Positions 10,508-21,424 are shown, numbered from the stretch's first letter. The stretch: DNA of 64,000 bases from Brachypterus glaber (GCA_958510825.1 OY294046.1:51007794-51071793), one strand, 5' to 3'. Numbers and translations: made by a program. The notes: a model not told the origin generated them from the letters alone.

Positions 10508-12302
10508 ACATTGTAAAAATTTTCGCCTGCATCGATAATTTGTTAACAAAAAGGTGAAACAATTTTAATTAATTAATTATTTTCAATAATTTTCATACAT
10601 GTATCTTAAAAATGCGAATATTTCTAAAAACAATAAAAGATAATATGTTTCTTTTTCCTCTGAATTTTTAAAGTTTATGAATAATTTTCTTTTTAAATTG
10701 TTGATACGAAAATACTTGACCTTGGAAATTAAAAAAAAATCTCCTGCGGCTCTAAACTTGATTACCAATAGTCTGATATCACAATATTAATAATAGATTT
10801 TATAAAATAATTGCATATGATATTCTGAAAAATACAAAAGGATTTCTAAAAAAAAATTTCTGCGGGGCTAAATATTATATTGAATGAATAACCAAATGGT
10901 GATGCCACTCAATCTGTTTCATATTATTAAAACGTTCTCGAGTTATCGTGGTCACGAATTTTCCGGACATCATCTTTTTTGGATATAAAACGTGTATAAA
11001 TGAAAAAAGCAATACAAATGTTGCAAATTTTTTTAGAAAGAAAGTAAAATGATAAATGGTAATATTGAAGACTTGGAAAATTTGAAAACTATCATATGAA
11101 ACTTTTCTAGCGCTTCGTGCTGTGAATAGTATAATAAAAGAAATTTTATTTTCTGAATTAAATTCATATTAGGTTATGGTCCGCGCAATTTTCTAACAAT
11201 TTTAAACAATTGCAAAATTTGTTTGTGTGTTTTTTTTTCTAGACGGAAACAACAGATTTTACGCCATTGGTACTGTAAAAACCTTGACTTAAATGCTTTT
11301 TGAAATACTTGTATAAAAATTATTTCCAAGAATTTTAAATTTTTTTGTACACTGAGAGAAACTTCGTCTTGTAAAATCTATCTAAAACCATTTTAATTTT
11401 ATAAATTTGCTTTATATAATTATAAGAGCTAAGATGTTTTATTTACCTATAAATAGTAATAACTAAAATCAAATTAAAACTTTTTCCACTTTATTGTAAA
11501 ATGATCTTTCTTAATAAAATAATATTATTATCAATAATATTTTTTCCTACGATCCTCTATGAAAGTGACATTTAGCACACTCTTTTGTTCTTTAGAAAAC
11601 GCCTTATATCACACTAGTTTGATATTTATGTATGGAAGGTTGCCTAATTTCATTTAGATATTTACGTAGATTCTAGGAATTTTATTCATCTTGTTTTATA
11701 AGCTATTTTCCACCTTTCACCACAGCCTTTTTTGTTATCTTTTATGGTTTTCAATCCAAATATTTCTGTTTTTCATGTTAAAAATAGAAGCTCTAGTTAT
11801 AACGTTACTATTTTGACCATTACTGTTTAGATTTTATAAAAATTACTTAATTTTGATTTAGTTACCTTACATTTTATAAAAAACATCAAAATACACATTA
11901 GTTTTCTTATGAAATCTAAAACAGTAAAATTTTACAAACCACAGAAAACTAATTTAACTAGCAAACTGTCAAGTTTGCCTTCATTAGGACAAGCATATAG
12001 GCAACCCATTAAAAAGCTCTGTACTATAAATATATATAGTATTAAATATAAAACAAAGAAAACTAAAGGCAAATGAAAATCATATTTCCTGTTTGACATA
12101 CATATATAAATTTGTATGCTATTTATTATTATTTTGTGCTTTGATTTTCTTAAAAAATAATAAAAATTTGAAAATTTTAAAATGCGAAACCATATTTTTT
12201 CGGAATCGTAGGAAAAATAGTGTACATAACTCGTTGGAAAGTGTATTTCATACACTAGGGGATTTTCCTCACTCGCCTGTCGGCTCTTCCGTAAACCTTC
12301 CC
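10508..12302. other. Gene-free AT-rich tract with repeat fragments
   Basis: No gene is recognised. Visible fragments are the reverse-orientation module CGTTCTCGAGTTATCGTGG next to TTTTCCGGAC near 10932-10970, the phrase TAGCGCTTCGTGCTGTGAAT near 11108 that also occurs near 22985 and 8400, and one terminal motif ACACTGAGAGAAAC near 11350 resembling the end of the element at 45176. The open frame at 11932-12255 on the minus strand overlaps one on the plus strand and has no recognisable domain. Confidence 0.5.
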
Positions 12303-12804
12303 ACTCGCGTGAAATATGTCAATAAGGGAAATTAGTTTATGTTAACTTATTATTTTTTTAAAATCTATCCAGAGGTGTGCCTAGATGGAAAAATGTATTG
12401 AGGTTTAACACATTTTTGCCCCAAATTTTTATTAAAAATCATAAAAAATATCATATAATGGGTAGGCTCCAACGCCTGACAATGGCCCTTTTTGTCTGCC
12501 CCAAAAGAGGAAGTAACATTTGGTGCCACCAAAATTGTTACTTTTTAAAAGGCTATTACACGTTTAATATTAAATTTAGATGTTTCGTTGAAGAATCCGT
12601 TTTGCTTCGATTTAAATGAAGAATCGCCTAGCAGCATTAAAATTTGATTGGTGCTTTTTTTGTTCCCCATTCAATATGTCCATCTTCGAAGGGCGGTAGC
12701 TTCCTTAGGGCTTATTTTCAGACATATGTTTTTCCTTGGTTTTTCATGTTTTGTGTAGAATCATCTCCTTTATTATGTACCAAAAGACTGCAAACACCGT
12801 GTAT
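12303..12804. mobile_element. Foldback family C fragment
   Basis: Contains the family C core (AATCTATCCAGAGGTGTGCC; GGAAGTAACATTTGGTGCC; CCATTCAATATGTCCATCTT; GAAGGGCGGTAGCTTCCTTA) and ends with CACCGTGTATA. The left arm is missing. Related copies lie at 23334-24091, 50314-51006 and 56530-57253. Confidence 0.7.
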
Positions 12805-13079
12805 AATTTAAAAAATATTTTTAATATAACCAGTTTTTCTATCATTTACTAGTTTACGAATGATTAAAAACGAAATATCTTTAAAAATACAATAAATCTA
12901 TTTATTTTGACAACGTCTTTTAAAATTAAAAAATATTTTTTTGATTTAAAAAACACTGTAGGAACAACAATTTTTCTTTGAGTTTGTTTCATTTTCTTAA
13001 TTTTATAACAGAAGATATATTTACTCCTACTAAATTTTAAAAATAAAATTAAAAAAATATATAACATTTAAATATTTGT

Positions 13080-13985
13080 TATTATTACTTTCCTCAATAA
13101 AAGTCTTGCGTTAGTAAAAAAAATCGAAAAAATTTTATTGCTTTTTTTACGTTTCTGGACGTTTTATATCCAAAAACTATAATTTCCGTAAAAAAAAGTC
13201 TGTCGGTCTGTCTGTGGGTCAGGTAAATTTGTGACCACGATAACTCAGGAACGCTTTGGGCTAAAGACTTTAAATTTAGATTGGGATTGTTTTTGGTAAA
13301 AATCGGATTGGGGTAAGGGGGTAAAATGGGGTAAAAACTCAAAAAAAACATTTTTTTTTTCCAATTTATTTTTCGTTTCATGTAAAAAGAAACTTTTTTT
13401 GAAATAATTTTTTTTTGAAAACCTTGAAAAAAATTTTTGTTTTTTTTTATTTTTTTTTTTTCGTTTTTGATTTTAATAAACCTAGGCCTATAGGAGAAAG
13501 TATTATTTTGTTGGCAGCAGTATTTTTTACTATTACTTTCCCCAAGGAAAGTCTTGCGTTAGTAAAAAATTTCTAAAAAATTTTATTGCTTTTTTACCTT
13601 TCTGGACGTTTTGTACAAAAAATATGATTTCCGTAAAAAAAAAAAAATCTGTCTGTCGGTCTGTCGGTCTGTCTGTCGGTCTGTCTGTCTGTCCGGGAAG
13701 TTTGTGACCACGATAACTCAAGAAAGCTTTGAGCTAAAGACTTCAAATTTGGACCATATGTTGATTATCCAAAGTTCTAGGCTGGGATTGTTTTTGGTAA
13801 AAATCGGATTGGGGTAAGGGGGTAAAATGGGGGTAAAAACAAGTTTGCTCAATTTATTTTTCGTTTTACGAAAACAGAAACTTTTTTTGAAAAAAAAAAT
13901 TTTTTTTTGAATAACGAATTTTTTTATTTTAATGAAGTATTGTTTTGTTAGCAGCAGTATTTTTTTATTATTTTTGTTCAATTTA
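13080..13985. repeat. Diverged ~440-bp tandem duplication with GTCY tract
   Basis: Two consecutive segments (about 13082-13521 and 13522-13960) share the order AAAGTCTTGCGTTAGTAAAA, TTTCTGGACGTTTT, a GTCTGTCGGTCTGTC-type tract, GTGACCACGATAACTCA, GATTGTTTTTGGTAAAAATC, GGATTGGGGTAAGGGGGTAA and a poly-T rich tail. They differ at many sites, in the length of the GTCY tract and by a short insertion (ATATGTTGATTATCC in the second). Short frames that translate the tract are not genes. Confidence 0.8.
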
Positions 13986-14421
13986 TGCCTTTTGCTGTGG
14001 CTAGCGTTATAGTCCTATTATTGGTGCAGGGTACCTATTCTTGACTTTCGGCGAGTAGAACGACTGAAAACTAGGCTTAGAATATGACGCATAGTGCACT
14101 CTGCACTATAGTGTTGAATACGATCACAACCGCGGACTTCCTAAAAGTCAGGTCGCTTTGACACAGAGACTTAAATTTTGTATCAAAGATTTTTAACGTG
14201 ACAAAAAACTTTTTAATTAATTCGACTTTACTTATGCTCGCCACGGTTTTGAACGAAATAGTTTTTTCCTGGAATATTTTTTGCCTTCTAAATATTTTTT
14301 TATTAAAATTTAAAATTGTTTTAAATTAGGTAGGCAAAACTCTAAGTTCATTTTTTTTAGCTGAAAGTCACAAAATCTTATTTTTTTGGCGGGAGCTTAA
14401 AATATTCAAAAATTCGTGTTT
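13986..14421. other. Intergenic, no gene seen
   Basis: A moderately less A/T-rich segment (13986-14160) containing several short direct repeats such as ATAGTGCACTCTGCACTATAG, which is itself a small palindrome near 14092-14113. No protein-like frame. Confidence 0.5.
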
Positions 14422-14617
14422 TATGAACAGAGTTGATACTTTCATTACAATAATAGGGTCGGACAACAGGAATTTTAAATTATTTCTTTTGGTGAGTTTC
14501 TATAATACATACCTATACCGAATAAGATTGTATGTCTGTATACCACAAGTTAGAAATAATTTAAAATTCCTGTTGTCCGACCATGTTATTGTAATGAAAG
14601 TATCAACTCTGTTTATG
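14422..14617. mobile_element. Foldback MITE, 196 bp
   Basis: TATGAACAGAGTTGATACTT, TCATTACAATAA and GTCGGACAACAGGAATTTTA are mirrored with few mismatches by TAAAATTCCTGTTGTCCGAC, TTATTGTAATGA and AAGTATCAACTCTGTTTATG. The loop is about 60 bp. A target duplication could not be fixed because the termini are symmetric. The open frame across it is a by-product. Confidence 0.75.
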
Positions 14618-14938
14618 AAATACCCTAATATCGGTACATAAAATACTCAAAATATTGCATAAAATAAAATTTTTATGAAACTAAAACACTGAAGACATGA
14701 CAAGTAAAATTTATTGAACTGAGTCAAATATTTTGATAGCTACAATAAAATGGAAATATTTTAAAATACATTATTTAAACAAGTAGGTACGGAAAGTGTG
14801 TGTTGCTTCGTACCTATTCTATATTAGCTAAACCCAGAGAAATATTCAATATTTTTTTGTTAATTACACAGGCCAACAAATTTTGAAGTTTTGAAAGTTC
14901 ATTTGGATCTGACAGCTGATTTTAGGTAATATAGTTAT

Positions 14939-15165
14939 TGTTCAAGACTTCATACCTTTTTACCTATGGATTTATACCTATAATTAATTGTCTAATAATT
15001 GTAATAGAGTTGATTAAAACTTTCATAGTAAGTCATTACTTTTTAAAATACATTTTTTCTTGTAAATATCAAAAAGACCCTTCTATTTGCCTTGCTGTAT
15101 ACTTTCTTAAACACCAAATGAACCAGCATTTAAAAGGTCCTTCGTCCAAGAACATCTCCATAACA
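14939..15165 (+). repeat. 5' LTR of BEL/Pao element
   Basis: 227 bp, starting TG and ending CA (TGTTCAAGACTT...CCATAACA). It is preceded by GTTAT, the left copy of the target duplication. Upstream bases TATAG resemble those before the 3' LTR copy, so the left edge could be argued a few bases either way. The 5-bp duplication favours this call. Confidence 0.88.
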
Positions 15166-15167
15166 TT

Positions 15168-15185
15168 TGGTCCAATTCGAATCGG
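15168..15185 (+). promoter_or_regulatory. Probable primer-binding site
   Basis: TGGTCCAATTCGAATCGG begins two bases after the 5' LTR. TGG complements the CCA end of a tRNA and the run looks like the complement of an acceptor arm. I cannot name the tRNA without a comparison. Confidence 0.6.
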
Positions 15186-15581
15186 ATGGTAATTTAAGAA
15201 CTTAGCAGAAGAAAGAAGTAAATAGTTAGTGGTACTTTATCAATCTTTTAATAATTCCATAAAGAAAAATACCATAAAAAGTTAAATTTCCAAGAAATTG
15301 TCAATATTTTGACATACTGTCAAAAAACTTCAGGGATCCTGAATCAAGATAAAATAAGAATAAATTCACTGGCTCAAAATACTACCGTACATGCGTAAGG
15401 AGTCAATTTGAAAAAACTGCAAACGAACGTCTACCGGAGTGTGTAGATTCTACGTAGAGTGGCTTCTTCAAGGTATTGCCGATAGGATTTGAGCAGTAGG
15501 TATTTATATTCTTTATCTTTTTTTTTTAAATTTTATCTTCTATAATTAATTCTGTTTGCACTACAAAAGTTGTTAATAAAT

Positions 15582-18500
15582 ATGAATCTAAACGATCTTA
15601 TTAAAAAACGTGGTGCTTTAAAAACAAAGGTTACCAATTTTAATAAATATTTGGATAAAATTAAAACATCTATGCAAAGCTCTAATAATAAATTAAATGA
15701 TTTAGATTATTTGGAGTTACAAGCACGTTTTGATAAATATAAAACAGTTTTAGATGAGTATGAAAACTTGCAAACAGATATTGATTTTTTATCTGAAAAT
15801 AATGATGAGCAAGCTTTGGAGCGTGAAAATTTTGAAAATAATTTTTATGCTTTTTTAAGTTGTGCAAAAAATATTCTAAATATGCATAATAAAACTAAAA
15901 ATGTTGTTGCATCCGCTTCTGCTCCAATTATTTCGGTAGCAAGTAGTGAAGTACTTACAGGTATGCAAAATATACAACTACCAAAAATACATTTGCCAAA
16001 ATATAGTGGCTCGCACGAAGAGTGGCTTGAATATAAAGATTTATTTGAAAGTCTCATTCACGCGAATAATGCCCTTGATAATATACAAAAATATCATTAC
16101 TTAAGAGCTACGCTCGAGGGAGACGCTGCGCAGGTTATAAGTTCCTTAGAATTTACAAGTGATAACTATGCTGTGGCTTGGGACTTATTATGTTCTCGCT
16201 TTAATAATGAAAAAATTCTAATACAAAATCATTTAAGGTTTTTATTCAACATAAGTCAAATTTCAAAGGAGTCAAGTTCACTTTTGAGAAAACTTATTGA
16301 TGATATATCGAAGCATTTGCGAGTCTTAAATACGTTAAAGCAACCTACAAAATATTGGGATACGCTTATAATTTATTTAATCACTACAAAACTTGATTCA
16401 ATTACAGCACGTGAGTGGGAGGTGTATAGATCAAATATTAATACACCGTCTCTTGACCAGTTATTTAAATTTCTAAAATCACGGGCCGATTTAATTGAAA
16501 ATTTGGAGTCAAATTTTGTAGAGAAAAAACAGTCAAATTCAAATACTTCAAATAATCAATTTAATGCAAAAAATTCAAAAACGTTCCATCAATCTGGTAC
16601 TACCCTTTCATGTAGTTTTTGTAAAGGTAGCCATGCAATTTATAACTGTTCGGATTTTTTAAAGTTAAATCAAACAGATAGATCGGAACAAGCAAAACAA
16701 TTGAATTTATGTATTAATTGTTTAAAATATGGCCATTCAAATAAGTCATGTTTTGCACGTAAGTGTACAATTTGTCATTATAAACATCACACTCTTTTGC
16801 ATTTTGATAATAAAAAGCAAGGAGATGATAAAAAACCAACTGATGATAAAAAGCAAGTTGGTAATCCAAATCAAGTTGCTTTTACTTCAACAGTAACTAA
16901 TAAAAATAATCAAGTGTTATTGTCTACAGCAGTTGTCACTATTTTTGATAAACAAGGAAAAGCTTATTTGGTAAGATGTCTACTTGATCCAGGTTCACAA
17001 AGTAGTTATATCAGTATGCAGTTTTGCAAAGAATTTGGAGTAAGTACTACAAAAACAAATTTAGTGATAGCTGGAATAAACAATACCACATCACAATCAC
17101 AAGAAATGTGTAAAATTAAAATTAATTCTAATTTTTGCAATTATAATGCTGAATTAACTTGCTATGTAATTCCACAAATTACGGGCTTTATACCCAATGC
17201 ACGCATAAATATACAAAATATGCCCAATCATATTAAATTGGCAGATCCTCAATACGATATGCCTAAAAAAATTGATTTACTGATTGGTGCCGATTTGTTT
17301 TGGGATCTATTGTGTAATAAAAAAATACCTAGAGATAAAGATAGACCTTTATTACAAAAAACTAAGTTGGGTTGGATATTAGCAGGTCCAATCAATGAAA
17401 TTGCAACCCATCAAACCTACTGTAATTTTACTAAAACAATAGATATCCAAGAACAACTTGCTAAATTTTGGGAGCTTGAAGAATGTCAAAACTATAAATA
17501 TTTTTCAAATGAGGAAAAACTCTGTGAGTCTCATTTTGTAAATAATTTCGAACGCTCTGATGATGGAAGATTTATAGTTTCTATGCCATTTAAAAGCGAT
17601 ATTGAACAATTAGGTGATTCTAGAGAAAGAGCATATTACCAGTTTATAAGTCTGGAAAAGAAATTAAATAAAAACCCGGAATTAAAAGAGCGTTATAAGC
17701 AATTTATGACAGAATATTTATCGTTGGGTCATATGTCAAAAATCGACACAAAAACTTTGCCTAAGGTTGTGTACTATTTTCCACATCATGGTGTGATCAG
17801 AGAAGAAAGTACTACAACAAAATTACGTGTCGTTTTTAATGGATCAGCTAAAACTACCTCTGGAATATCCTTAAATGATATCCAGATGGTTGGGCCTACA
17901 ATTCAAGACGATCTTTTTTCAATTTTGTTGCGATTTCGTAAGCACCACTATATATTGTCTGCAGACATAGAAAAAATGTATCGTCAAATTTTAATAGCTG
18001 AAGATCAACGTATCTTTCAATTAATTTTGTGGCGAGAAAATGGTGTATTGGAAACCTACTGTTTAAATACTGTAACGTACGGAACTTCCTCTGCTCCTTT
18101 TCTTGCAATAAGATGTTTAATCCAAATTTCAAAAGATTTTGCAGAGAAATTTCCCGACGCAGCACAAATTATTCAGAAAGATTTTTACGTTGATGACCTG
18201 TTAACAGGTACTGATACTGAAGAGAAAGCAATTCAATTGGCAAAACAACTTTCTCATATATTATATACAGCAGGGTTTAATTTACGAAAATGGGTTTCCA
18301 ATAGTCCATTAATATTAAACGAAATAGTTGACAATGTTCCTCAACAGGAAATAATAGATTTAGGTATTAATGAAAATACAAAAACTTTGGGTATCATGTG
18401 GAATAGTAAAACGGATAATTTATTTTTTAAAATTAATATAAATAATATTAAAGTTTTAACTAAAAGATCAATATTATCAAATATTACCCAAATTTTCGAT

Positions 18501-18770
18501 CCACTTGGATTAATAGGTCCTTGTACAATAATTGCCAAAATTATAATGCAGAATTTATGGCAGAATGATTTGACTTGGGATCAAGAAATTCCTAAATATT
18601 TACAAACTAGTTGGCTTAATTATTATACTGAACTTCACCACTTAAATAATGTACAAATCCCAAGACAAATTGTTTGCATGCATTTTACAAGAATAGAGAT
18701 TCATGGCTTTTCAGATGCGTCAGAGGCCGCTTATGGATGTGTCATGTATCTCAAATCCCAAAATGCATAA
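15582..18770 (+). CDS. BEL/Pao Gag-Pol, part 1 (gag, protease, RT, start of RNase H)
   Basis: The ATG at 15582 is the first in the frame (the in-frame TTG at 15570 is not needed) and gives 1,062 residues to the TAA at 18768. Order: coiled-coil-like N-terminus; gag DUF1759-type segment with L-P-K-Y-S-G and W-x-E-Y at about 128-220; zinc knuckles near 343-405 (C-x2-C-x4-H-x4/5-C types); retropepsin-like protease with L-L-D-P-G-S-Q, catalytic Asp about 469, and L-I-G-A-D later; reverse transcriptase with L-R-V-V-F-N-G-S and the catalytic Y-V-D-D at about 869-872; then F-S-D-A-S-E at about 1043-1048, the start of RNase H. The product would make virus-like particles and copy the RNA into DNA. The stop falls inside RNase H and the frame continues unchanged beyond it, so it is either a nonsense mutation, a readthrough stop or a sequence error. 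Confidence 0.93.
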   Translation: MNLNDLIKKRGALKTKVTNFNKYLDKIKTSMQSSNNKLNDLDYLELQARFDKYKTVLDEYENLQTDIDFLSENNDEQALERENFENNFYAFLSCAKNILNMHNKTKNVVASASAPIISVASSEVLTGMQNIQLPKIHLPKYSGSHEEWLEYKDLFESLIHANNALDNIQKYHYLRATLEGDAAQVISSLEFTSDNYAVAWDLLCSRFNNEKILIQNHLRFLFNISQISKESSSLLRKLIDDISKHLRVLNTLKQPTKYWDTLIIYLITTKLDSITAREWEVYRSNINTPSLDQLFKFLKSRADLIENLESNFVEKKQSNSNTSNNQFNAKNSKTFHQSGTTLSCSFCKGSHAIYNCSDFLKLNQTDRSEQAKQLNLCINCLKYGHSNKSCFARKCTICHYKHHTLLHFDNKKQGDDKKPTDDKKQVGNPNQVAFTSTVTNKNNQVLLSTAVVTIFDKQGKAYLVRCLLDPGSQSSYISMQFCKEFGVSTTKTNLVIAGINNTTSQSQEMCKIKINSNFCNYNAELTCYVIPQITGFIPNARINIQNMPNHIKLADPQYDMPKKIDLLIGADLFWDLLCNKKIPRDKDRPLLQKTKLGWILAGPINEIATHQTYCNFTKTIDIQEQLAKFWELEECQNYKYFSNEEKLCESHFVNNFERSDDGRFIVSMPFKSDIEQLGDSRERAYYQFISLEKKLNKNPELKERYKQFMTEYLSLGHMSKIDTKTLPKVVYYFPHHGVIREESTTTKLRVVFNGSAKTTSGISLNDIQMVGPTIQDDLFSILLRFRKHHYILSADIEKMYRQILIAEDQRIFQLILWRENGVLETYCLNTVTYGTSSAPFLAIRCLIQISKDFAEKFPDAAQIIQKDFYVDDLLTGTDTEEKAIQLAKQLSHILYTAGFNLRKWVSNSPLILNEIVDNVPQQEIIDLGINENTKTLGIMWNSKTDNLFFKININNIKVLTKRSILSNITQIFDPLGLIGPCTIIAKIIMQNLWQNDLTWDQEIPKYLQTSWLNYYTELHHLNNVQIPRQIVCMHFTRIEIHGFSDASEAAYGCVMYLKSQNA

Positions 18771-20618
18771 GGTGATGTTTTTATTAAACTTATATGCTCA
18801 AAAAATAAAGTGACACCTTTAAAAGCTCTCACAATGCCCAGATTAGAATTAAATGGAGCTTTATTGCTTGCAACATTAACTCATACAGTTAAAGCATCGC
18901 TGAATATGCCAATAAATAGGTGTGTTTATTGGTGTGATTCCACTATAGCACTTGGTTGGATTAACACAAGTCCAAATTTGTTACAAACATTCGTAGCAAA
19001 TAGGACGTCTCAAATTCAAACTCTAACTAATCCAGAAAACTGGAGGTACGTGCCTACTTCAGATAATCCTGCTGATTACCTCTCTCGTGGTGTTAACCCA
19101 AAGACTTTATTAACATTAGACAGTTGGTGGCATGGATCGAGGTGGTTATCAAAAAGTGAATCTGAATGGCCAATACTCAAAACTTTAACTGCTAACTTAC
19201 CTGAAATGCGAAAAGAAATACATTCTTATATTTCAACGCTTTCAAGTGAGATAGTTAATTTTTTAAATTTTTCTCAGTTATCTAGCTTAGTGTGGACTTT
19301 CGCTTATTGTTTTCGATTTATGAAAAATTCATTAAAAAACAAGTACCCAAATGTAAGTGGTCCATTAAAATCTAATGAACTATCATTTGTTTTAAATTTT
19401 TTAATAAAAATATCACAGCAACAATCATTTCCTAATGAATTAAGTTTGCTTAAAAACAAAAAGGAAATAAAAAATGGCAATTTAATAAAATTGAATCTTT
19501 TTCTTGATTCAAATGATATGATCAGAGTTGGCGGGAGACTTGAAAATGCAAATATTTCTTATGACATGAAACATCCGATTTTATTATCAGGAAATCATCA
19601 TCTTACTAAGTTATTATTTAACTCTGAACATATCAAATTAATTCACTCAGGTCCGCAAATGCTTTTATATACCATTCGTCAAAAATATTGGGTTTTGTCA
19701 GGACGGAACTTGGTAAGAAGAGTTGTTCATTCCTGTATAACTTGCTTTAAAGCCAAGCCAAAGATAACAACTCCACGCATGGGTAACTTACCTTCGCAGC
19801 GTGTCTCTCCAGCTCCTCCTTTTTATACAACTGGTTTAGATTATACTGGTGCATTTTATATTAAAGATAGAAAAGGTCGTGGTTGCAAAATAAGTAAGTG
19901 TTATTTATCATTATTTGTTTGTTTTTGTACCAAAGCCATTCATATTGAGGTTGTATCGGATCTTACGTCAAAGGCGTTCATAGCTGCCTTAAGACGTTTT
20001 GTAAGTCGTAGGGGAAAACCCCATAAAATATTCTCAGATAATGCTACCAATTACGTTGGAGCCCATTCAGAGTTGGAAGAACTTGGTAATTTTTTAAATA
20101 AAAATTCAAATAAAATAATAAGTTTTTCTGAACAAGAAGGCATATCTTGGCAATTTATAACTCCTTCATCTCCTCATCACGGTGGTTTGTGGGAAGCTGG
20201 CATAAAATCAACCAAATATCATTTAAAACGGGTTGCTTGTAATGCTAATTTAACTTTTGAAGAGCTTTACACGTTGGTAGTGCAAATAGAATCAATTCTC
20301 AATTCAAGACCTATTTCACCTATTTCTTCAAGTCCTAGTGACTATTTACCTTTAACTCCTGCTCATTTCTTAATCGGTCGTACGTTCACGTCGGTGGCTG
20401 ACCAAAATCTGCTTGAAATCAAGGAAACAAGACTGACTCATTTTCAACGAATTCAGAAACTTATGCAGCATTTTTGGACTAGATGGTCGAAAGAATATAT
20501 TACAGAACTTCAGTTAAGAGTCAAGTGGACAAAAACAAGTAAACCTTTAAAAGAAGGGCAATTAGTTATAATTAAAGAAGATAATCTTCCCCATGTAAGT
20601 GGTATTTGGGAAGAATAA
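18771..20618 (+). CDS. BEL/Pao Pol, part 2 (rest of RNase H, integrase), same frame
   Basis: This continues directly in the frame of part 1. It has no ATG of its own near the start and so depends on passing the TAA at 18768. RNase H remnants are at 18810-19080 (T-M-P-R-L-E-L-N-G-A; C-D-S; D-N-P-A-D-Y-L-S-R-G). Then come the integrase zinc region (H-x3-H-type followed by C-I-T-C near 19735-19750) and the DDE core: Asp in G-L-D-Y-T-G at 19839, Asp in S-D-N-A-T-N at 20037, and Glu in G-L-W-E-A-G at 20193. Spacing of 65 and 51 residues between them suits the family. The integrase inserts the cDNA into the genome. Translation ends early at 20616-20618 because of a frameshift. Confidence 0.92.
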   Translation, partial: GDVFIKLICSKNKVTPLKALTMPRLELNGALLLATLTHTVKASLNMPINRCVYWCDSTIALGWINTSPNLLQTFVANRTSQIQTLTNPENWRYVPTSDNPADYLSRGVNPKTLLTLDSWWHGSRWLSKSESEWPILKTLTANLPEMRKEIHSYISTLSSEIVNFLNFSQLSSLVWTFAYCFRFMKNSLKNKYPNVSGPLKSNELSFVLNFLIKISQQQSFPNELSLLKNKKEIKNGNLIKLNLFLDSNDMIRVGGRLENANISYDMKHPILLSGNHHLTKLLFNSEHIKLIHSGPQMLLYTIRQKYWVLSGRNLVRRVVHSCITCFKAKPKITTPRMGNLPSQRVSPAPPFYTTGLDYTGAFYIKDRKGRGCKISKCYLSLFVCFCTKAIHIEVVSDLTSKAFIAALRRFVSRRGKPHKIFSDNATNYVGAHSELEELGNFLNKNSNKIISFSEQEGISWQFITPSSPHHGGLWEAGIKSTKYHLKRVACNANLTFEELYTLVVQIESILNSRPISPISSSPSDYLPLTPAHFLIGRTFTSVADQNLLEIKETRLTHFQRIQKLMQHFWTRWSKEYITELQLRVKWTKTSKPLKEGQLVIIKEDNLPHVSGIWEE

Positions 20619-20731
20619 TTGAAACTCATCCAGGAAGAGATGATGTAGTCAGAGTTGTAACTATACAAACCGCAAAAGGAATTATCAAGCGTTCATTTTC
20701 AAAAATTTGTCCCTTCCCAGAAGATATTTAA
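20609..20731 (+). pseudogene. Frameshifted C-terminal tail of BEL/Pao integrase
   Basis: After W-x at about 20607 the expected ending continues in the +2 frame: G-R-I-I-E, then H-P-G-R-D-D-V-V-R-V-V, to a stop at 20729-20731, just before the polypurine tract. This is the conserved chromodomain-less BEL tail (R-I-x-E...P-G-x-D-x-x-V-R-V). The break lies in TTTGGG, consistent with loss of one base, a lesion that could also be a homopolymer sequencing error. Confidence 0.8.
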
Positions 20732-20761
20732 TTTTAAGTTTATTGAAAGTTATAAACTTTC

Positions 20762-20771
20762 AAGGAGGGGA
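20762..20771 (+). promoter_or_regulatory. Polypurine tract of BEL/Pao element
   Basis: AAGGAGGGGA lies just before the 3' LTR, where plus-strand DNA synthesis is normally primed. Five bases (CTATA) separate it from the LTR edge chosen here, slightly more than usual. Confidence 0.7.
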
Positions 20772-20776
20772 CTATA

Positions 20777-21005
20777 GGTTCAAGACTTCATACCTTTTTA
20801 CCTATGGATTTATACCTATAATTAATTGTCTAATAATTGTAATAGAGTTGATTAAAACTTTCATAGTAAAAGTCATTACTTTTTAAAATACATTTTTTCT
20901 TGTAAATATCAAAAAGACCCTTCTATTTGCCTTGCTGTATACTTTCTTAAACACCAAATGAACCAGCATTTAAAAGGTCCTTCGTCCAAGAACATCTCCA
21001 TAACA
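20777..21005 (+). repeat. 3' LTR of BEL/Pao element
   Basis: 229 bp, matching the 5' LTR throughout apart from the first base and two extra A residues near 20868. It ends CCATAACA and is followed by GTTAT (21006-21010), the right copy of the target duplication. Confidence 0.92.
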
Positions 21006-21424
21006 GTTATGTTGATTTCGAATACAACTTCCGTTTTTGTCCATCACGTAAGGGTTTTGATCAACTGCACATTGAGCCAGGAGAAAAAAAACAGGGACAA
21101 AATTCTTAATTTGATTGTTGTTTCTATTTTTATAAAAAATGTGTCAGATGGCATCTTTTAATTATGTTGATGTAGACCAATGTCAAAATTCTACACTTCA
21201 TGTTAAAAAATTAGATTTTTGGCATGTCTTATAGCTGAATTCATGAAAAAAAATATATGTGATGGAAACACAAAAATGTTTGTTGGGCAGTCAGTGGGTC
21301 TTAACTAAGCTAGAAAAAAAAATCACAAAATCCTTATTAACCTGTGTTATTCAAGGGTTAAAATCAAGTAGATGCTTGAGTTTGAAGCATTTATCATTTA
21401 ATAAAATTTTAAGGGGTATTTTTA

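Larger units (their letters stand above)
14939..21005 (+). mobile_element. BEL/Pao LTR retrotransposon, nearly intact
   Basis: LTRs at 14939-15165 and 20777-21005 are identical except for the first base (T versus G) and a 2-base insertion in an A run, so the insertion is recent. A 5-bp duplication GTTAT flanks the element (14934-14938; 21006-21010), as usual for BEL/Pao. A primer-binding-like TGG follows the 5' LTR and a purine tract precedes the 3' LTR. The single gag-pol frame has domains in BEL order: DUF1759-type gag, CCHC knuckles, aspartic protease, RT, RNase H, integrase. There is one in-frame stop at 18768 and one frameshift near 20615. No env-like frame is present. Confidence 0.95.

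Noticed and set aside
11932..12335. 107-residue minus and 80-residue plus frames
   Set aside because: Overlapping frames in opposite directions with low-complexity composition and no domain.
15168..15185. A tRNA gene near the LTR
   Set aside because: Only an acceptor-end complement is present, as expected for a primer-binding site; no cloverleaf.
15570..15581. TTG at 15570 as gag start
   Set aside because: A normal ATG follows four codons later at 15582; eukaryotic elements rarely start at TTG.
15845..16057. Minus-strand frames under the gag-pol region (also 15682, 17896, 18341)
   Set aside because: Shadows of the strongly supported plus-strand retrotransposon frame.
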